Assembly: GCF_900618535.1 (NCBI RefSeq)
Contig: NZ_UYJA01000001.1
Location: 868,001-932,000 of the forward strand
DNA length: 64,000 bases
Origin: Pseudomonas bubulae
GTDB taxonomy: Bacteria > Pseudomonadota > Gammaproteobacteria > Pseudomonadales > Pseudomonadaceae
Reading direction: 5' to 3'
This document shows positions 62,262 through 64,000 of this stretch, one piece after another (the first letter of the stretch is position 1; every line of letters starts with the position of its first letter). The position numbers were made by a program, and so were the translations under genes. The notes under the pieces were generated by a model. The model did no database searches and was not told where the DNA came from. It saw only the letters and a list, made by a program, of their open reading frames with translations.

Positions 62262-63767
62262 TTAGTTGTTGTACAAGCCTATCGTCGCACCGACGCCCTG
62301 GGCAATCACCTTGGAAGCATCGTTGCGCGCACGCTCGATTCGCTCCAGGTAGTTGTCGTCAATATCGCCGGTGACGTACTTGCCGTCAAACACTGCACAA
62401 TCGAACGCATCGATCTTGATCTTGCCACCACCGACAGCGTCGATCAGGTCAGGCAGATCCTGATAGATCAGCCAGTCGGCGCCGATCAGCTCAGCCACTT
62501 CCTGGGTGCTGCGGTTATGGGCGATCAGTTCGTGAGCGCTTGGCATGTCGATGCCATACACGTTCGGGTAACGAACCGCCGGGGCCGCCGAGCAGAAGTA
62601 AACGTTCTTGGCGCCGGCTTCGCGGGCCATCTGAATGATCTGCTTGCAGGTGGTACCGCGCACGATCGAGTCATCCACCAGCATCACGTTCTTGCCGCGG
62701 AACTCGAGTTCGATGGCGTTGAGCTTCTGGCGCACGGATTTTTTACGTGCAGCCTGGCCCGGCATGATGAAGGTACGACCGATGTAACGGTTTTTCACGA
62801 AGCCTTCGCGGAACTTGACGCCCAGATGGTTGGCCAGTTCCAGTGCAGCGCAGCGGCTGGTGTCCGGAATCGGGATCACCACGTCGATATCGTGCTCAGG
62901 ACGCTCACGCAGGATCTTCTCGGCGAGTTTCTCGCCCATGCGCAGACGGGCCTTGTACACCGACACGCCGTCGATGATCGAGTCCGGGCGCGCCAGATAC
63001 ACGTGTTCGAAGATGCACGGGGTCAGTTTCGGGTTTACCGCGCACTGACGGGTGTGCAGCTTGCCGTCTTCAGTGATGTAAACCGCTTCACCCGGCGCCA
63101 GATCGCGGATCAGGGTAAAGCCCAGTACATCCAGGGAAACGCTCTCGGAGGCGATCATGTACTCGACGCCTTCGTCGGTATGACGCTGACCGAAGACAAT
63201 CGGACGAATGCCGTTCGGGTCGCGGAAACCGACGATGCCATAACCGGTGATCATCGCAACCACGGCGTAACCGCCACGGCAACGGTTGTGCACGTCAGTC
63301 ACGGCAGCAAACACGTCTTCTTCAGTCGGCTGTAATTTGCCGCGCTGCGCCAGTTCGTGAGCGAAAACGTTAAGCAACACTTCCGAATCGGAGTTGGTGT
63401 TGACGTGACGCAAATCAGATTCGTAAATCTCCTTGGCCAGCTGTTCAACGTTGGTCAGGTTGCCGTTATGCGCCAGGGTGATGCCATACGGCGAGTTGAC
63501 ATAAAACGGCTGGGCTTCAGCTGAAGTCGAGCTGCCAGCGGTTGGATAGCGCACGTGGCCAATGCCCACGTTGCCGACCAGGCGCTGCATATGACGCTGA
63601 TGAAAGACGTCACGAACCAGCCCGTTGTCCTTGCGCAGAAATAACCGGCCATTATGGCTGGTCACAATACCGGCAGCATCCTGGCCGCGGTGCTGGAGGA
63701 CGGTTAGCGCGTCATACAGCGCCTGATTGACGTTCGACTTACCGACGATACCGACGATGCCACACAT
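62262..63767 (-). CDS. purF: Amidophosphoribosyltransferase
   Basis: First step of purine synthesis: PRPP plus glutamine to phosphoribosylamine. The 501-residue protein begins MCGIVGIVG with Cys2 as the glutaminase nucleophile after Met removal, followed by [23 protein letters not shown], and in the transferase half the PRPP motif [13 protein letters not shown]. No propeptide is present. The frame is open three codons further but Cys2 fixes the start. Gene order cvpA-purF-metZ is standard in Pseudomonas. Confidence 0.96.
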   Translation of the reverse strand: MCGIVGIVGKSNVNQALYDALTVLQHRGQDAAGIVTSHNGRLFLRKDNGLVRDVFHQRHMQRLVGNVGIGHVRYPTAGSSTSAEAQPFYVNSPYGITLAHNGNLTNVEQLAKEIYESDLRHVNTNSDSEVLLNVFAHELAQRGKLQPTEEDVFAAVTDVHNRCRGGYAVVAMITGYGIVGFRDPNGIRPIVFGQRHTDEGVEYMIASESVSLDVLGFTLIRDLAPGEAVYITEDGKLHTRQCAVNPKLTPCIFEHVYLARPDSIIDGVSVYKARLRMGEKLAEKILRERPEHDIDVVIPIPDTSRCAALELANHLGVKFREGFVKNRYIGRTFIMPGQAARKKSVRQKLNAIELEFRGKNVMLVDDSIVRGTTCKQIIQMAREAGAKNVYFCSAAPAVRYPNVYGIDMPSAHELIAHNRSTQEVAELIGADWLIYQDLPDLIDAVGGGKIKIDAFDCAVFDGKYVTGDIDDNYLERIERARNDASKVIAQGVGATIGLYNN

Positions 63768-63808
63768 GCGACGCAACCCCTACTTAATGGATCTGAACTG
63801 AACACCAC

Positions 63809-64000
63809 TCACTTGGGCTGGGTAGCCGGCAAGAGATGCTCCTTGAACGGAATGTCAGCGGGTACGCTGATTCCGCTGGCCAGCCACTGACTGCTCCACC
63901 CCAGAATGAGGTTTTTGGACCAGTCGGCAACCAATAGAAATTGTGGCACGAGCCGTGACTCCTGCCACCATGAGTCCTGCTGTACCGGCCCCAGGCTCAA
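63809..64000 (-). CDS. cvpA: CvpA family protein, 5' end cut by the window edge
   Basis: Only the last 63 residues are present: SLGPVQQDSWWQESRLVPQF, LLVADWSKNLILGWSSQWLA, ending PFKEHLLPATQPK. This is the C-terminus of Pseudomonas CvpA, an inner-membrane protein named for colicin V production and placed just upstream of purF; it is 41 bases from the purF start. The membrane helices lie outside the window. Confidence 0.9.
   Translation of the reverse strand: MSLGPVQQDSWWQESRLVPQFLLVADWSKNLILGWSSQWLASGISVPADIPFKEHLLPATQPK

Noticed and set aside
60930..63335. 801-codon plus-strand open frame
   Set aside because: Antisense of metZ and purF; high GC keeps the opposite frame free of stops.

Overview
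The window is chromosomal DNA of a Pseudomonas species, most likely from the fluorescens/fragi side of the genus. This rests on recognisable gene orders (cvpA-purF-metZ, the D-lysine/pipecolate cluster around dpkA, the Mrp antiporter operon), several families of Pseudomonas palindromic intergenic repeats, a DUF6124 gene with its typical leader, and high GC outside the polysaccharide genes. No IS element, prophage or CRISPR array was found.

Layout. 1-929: 3' part missing of an OsmC-YcaO fusion gene (minus strand), followed by repeat-rich intergenic DNA and a DUF6124 gene. About 2.1-24.1 kb: an exopolysaccharide locus. It holds a Wzb-type phosphatase and Wzc-type tyrosine kinase, then a JUMPstart/ops element ahead of ugd, then a strikingly AT-rich block (flippase, acetyltransferase, two glycosyltransferases, Wzy polymerase), then a yjbEFGH/gfcABCD-like secretion module with its own Wza, two winged-helix regulators, the WcaJ-type priming transferase, a PL5-like lyase gene, and a truncated second copy of the wcaJ 3' end. 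24.5-30.3 kb: accessory single genes (membrane protein, aminoglycoside phosphotransferase-like, GNAT, trypsin-like lipoprotein, tRNA-Cys, XRE-cupin regulator with divergent EamA exporter). 30.5-36.6 kb: mrpA-G operon. 36.6-47.2 kb: a DASS anion symporter, then a minus-strand operon TonB-dependent receptor > beta-propeller phytase > exbB > exbD > tonB, with a perfect PHO box in front of the receptor; divergently, a degenerate GGDEF protein and an AraC regulator. 47.4-53.8 kb: dpkA, RpiR regulator, amino-acid ABC transporter and D-amino-acid dehydrogenase. 53.9-60.1 kb: fadH, a nitrilase-like protein with lost catalytic residues plus AraC regulator, a 28-residue small protein, a DUF2242 lipoprotein, and tRNA-Val/Asp/Asp. 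60.2-64 kb: SDR, metZ, purF and the 3' end of cvpA.

How the genes work together. The polysaccharide locus has all Wzx/Wzy parts: priming (WcaJ), UDP-glucuronate supply (Ugd), two further glycosyltransferases, acetylation, flipping, polymerisation, kinase/phosphatase control, an outer-membrane Wza, and the Gfc/Yjb proteins. A shared sequence (AATAACA, 14 bases, TGTTATAAAAYGTC) lies upstream of the gfcA-like gene, of the first winged-helix regulator and of wcaJ, so these three transcription units look like one regulon, probably run by the encoded regulators. The phytase operon reads as a phosphate-starvation system: capture of a substrate by the receptor powered by its own ExbBD-TonB, and release of phosphate from phytate. 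The dpkA cluster should import and oxidise a basic D-amino acid and reduce the cyclic imine.

The observations most worth following are the shared three-site motif, the wcaJ partial duplication with only silent differences flanking the lyase gene, a nine-G tract inside wzc, and the PHO boxes around the phytase locus.
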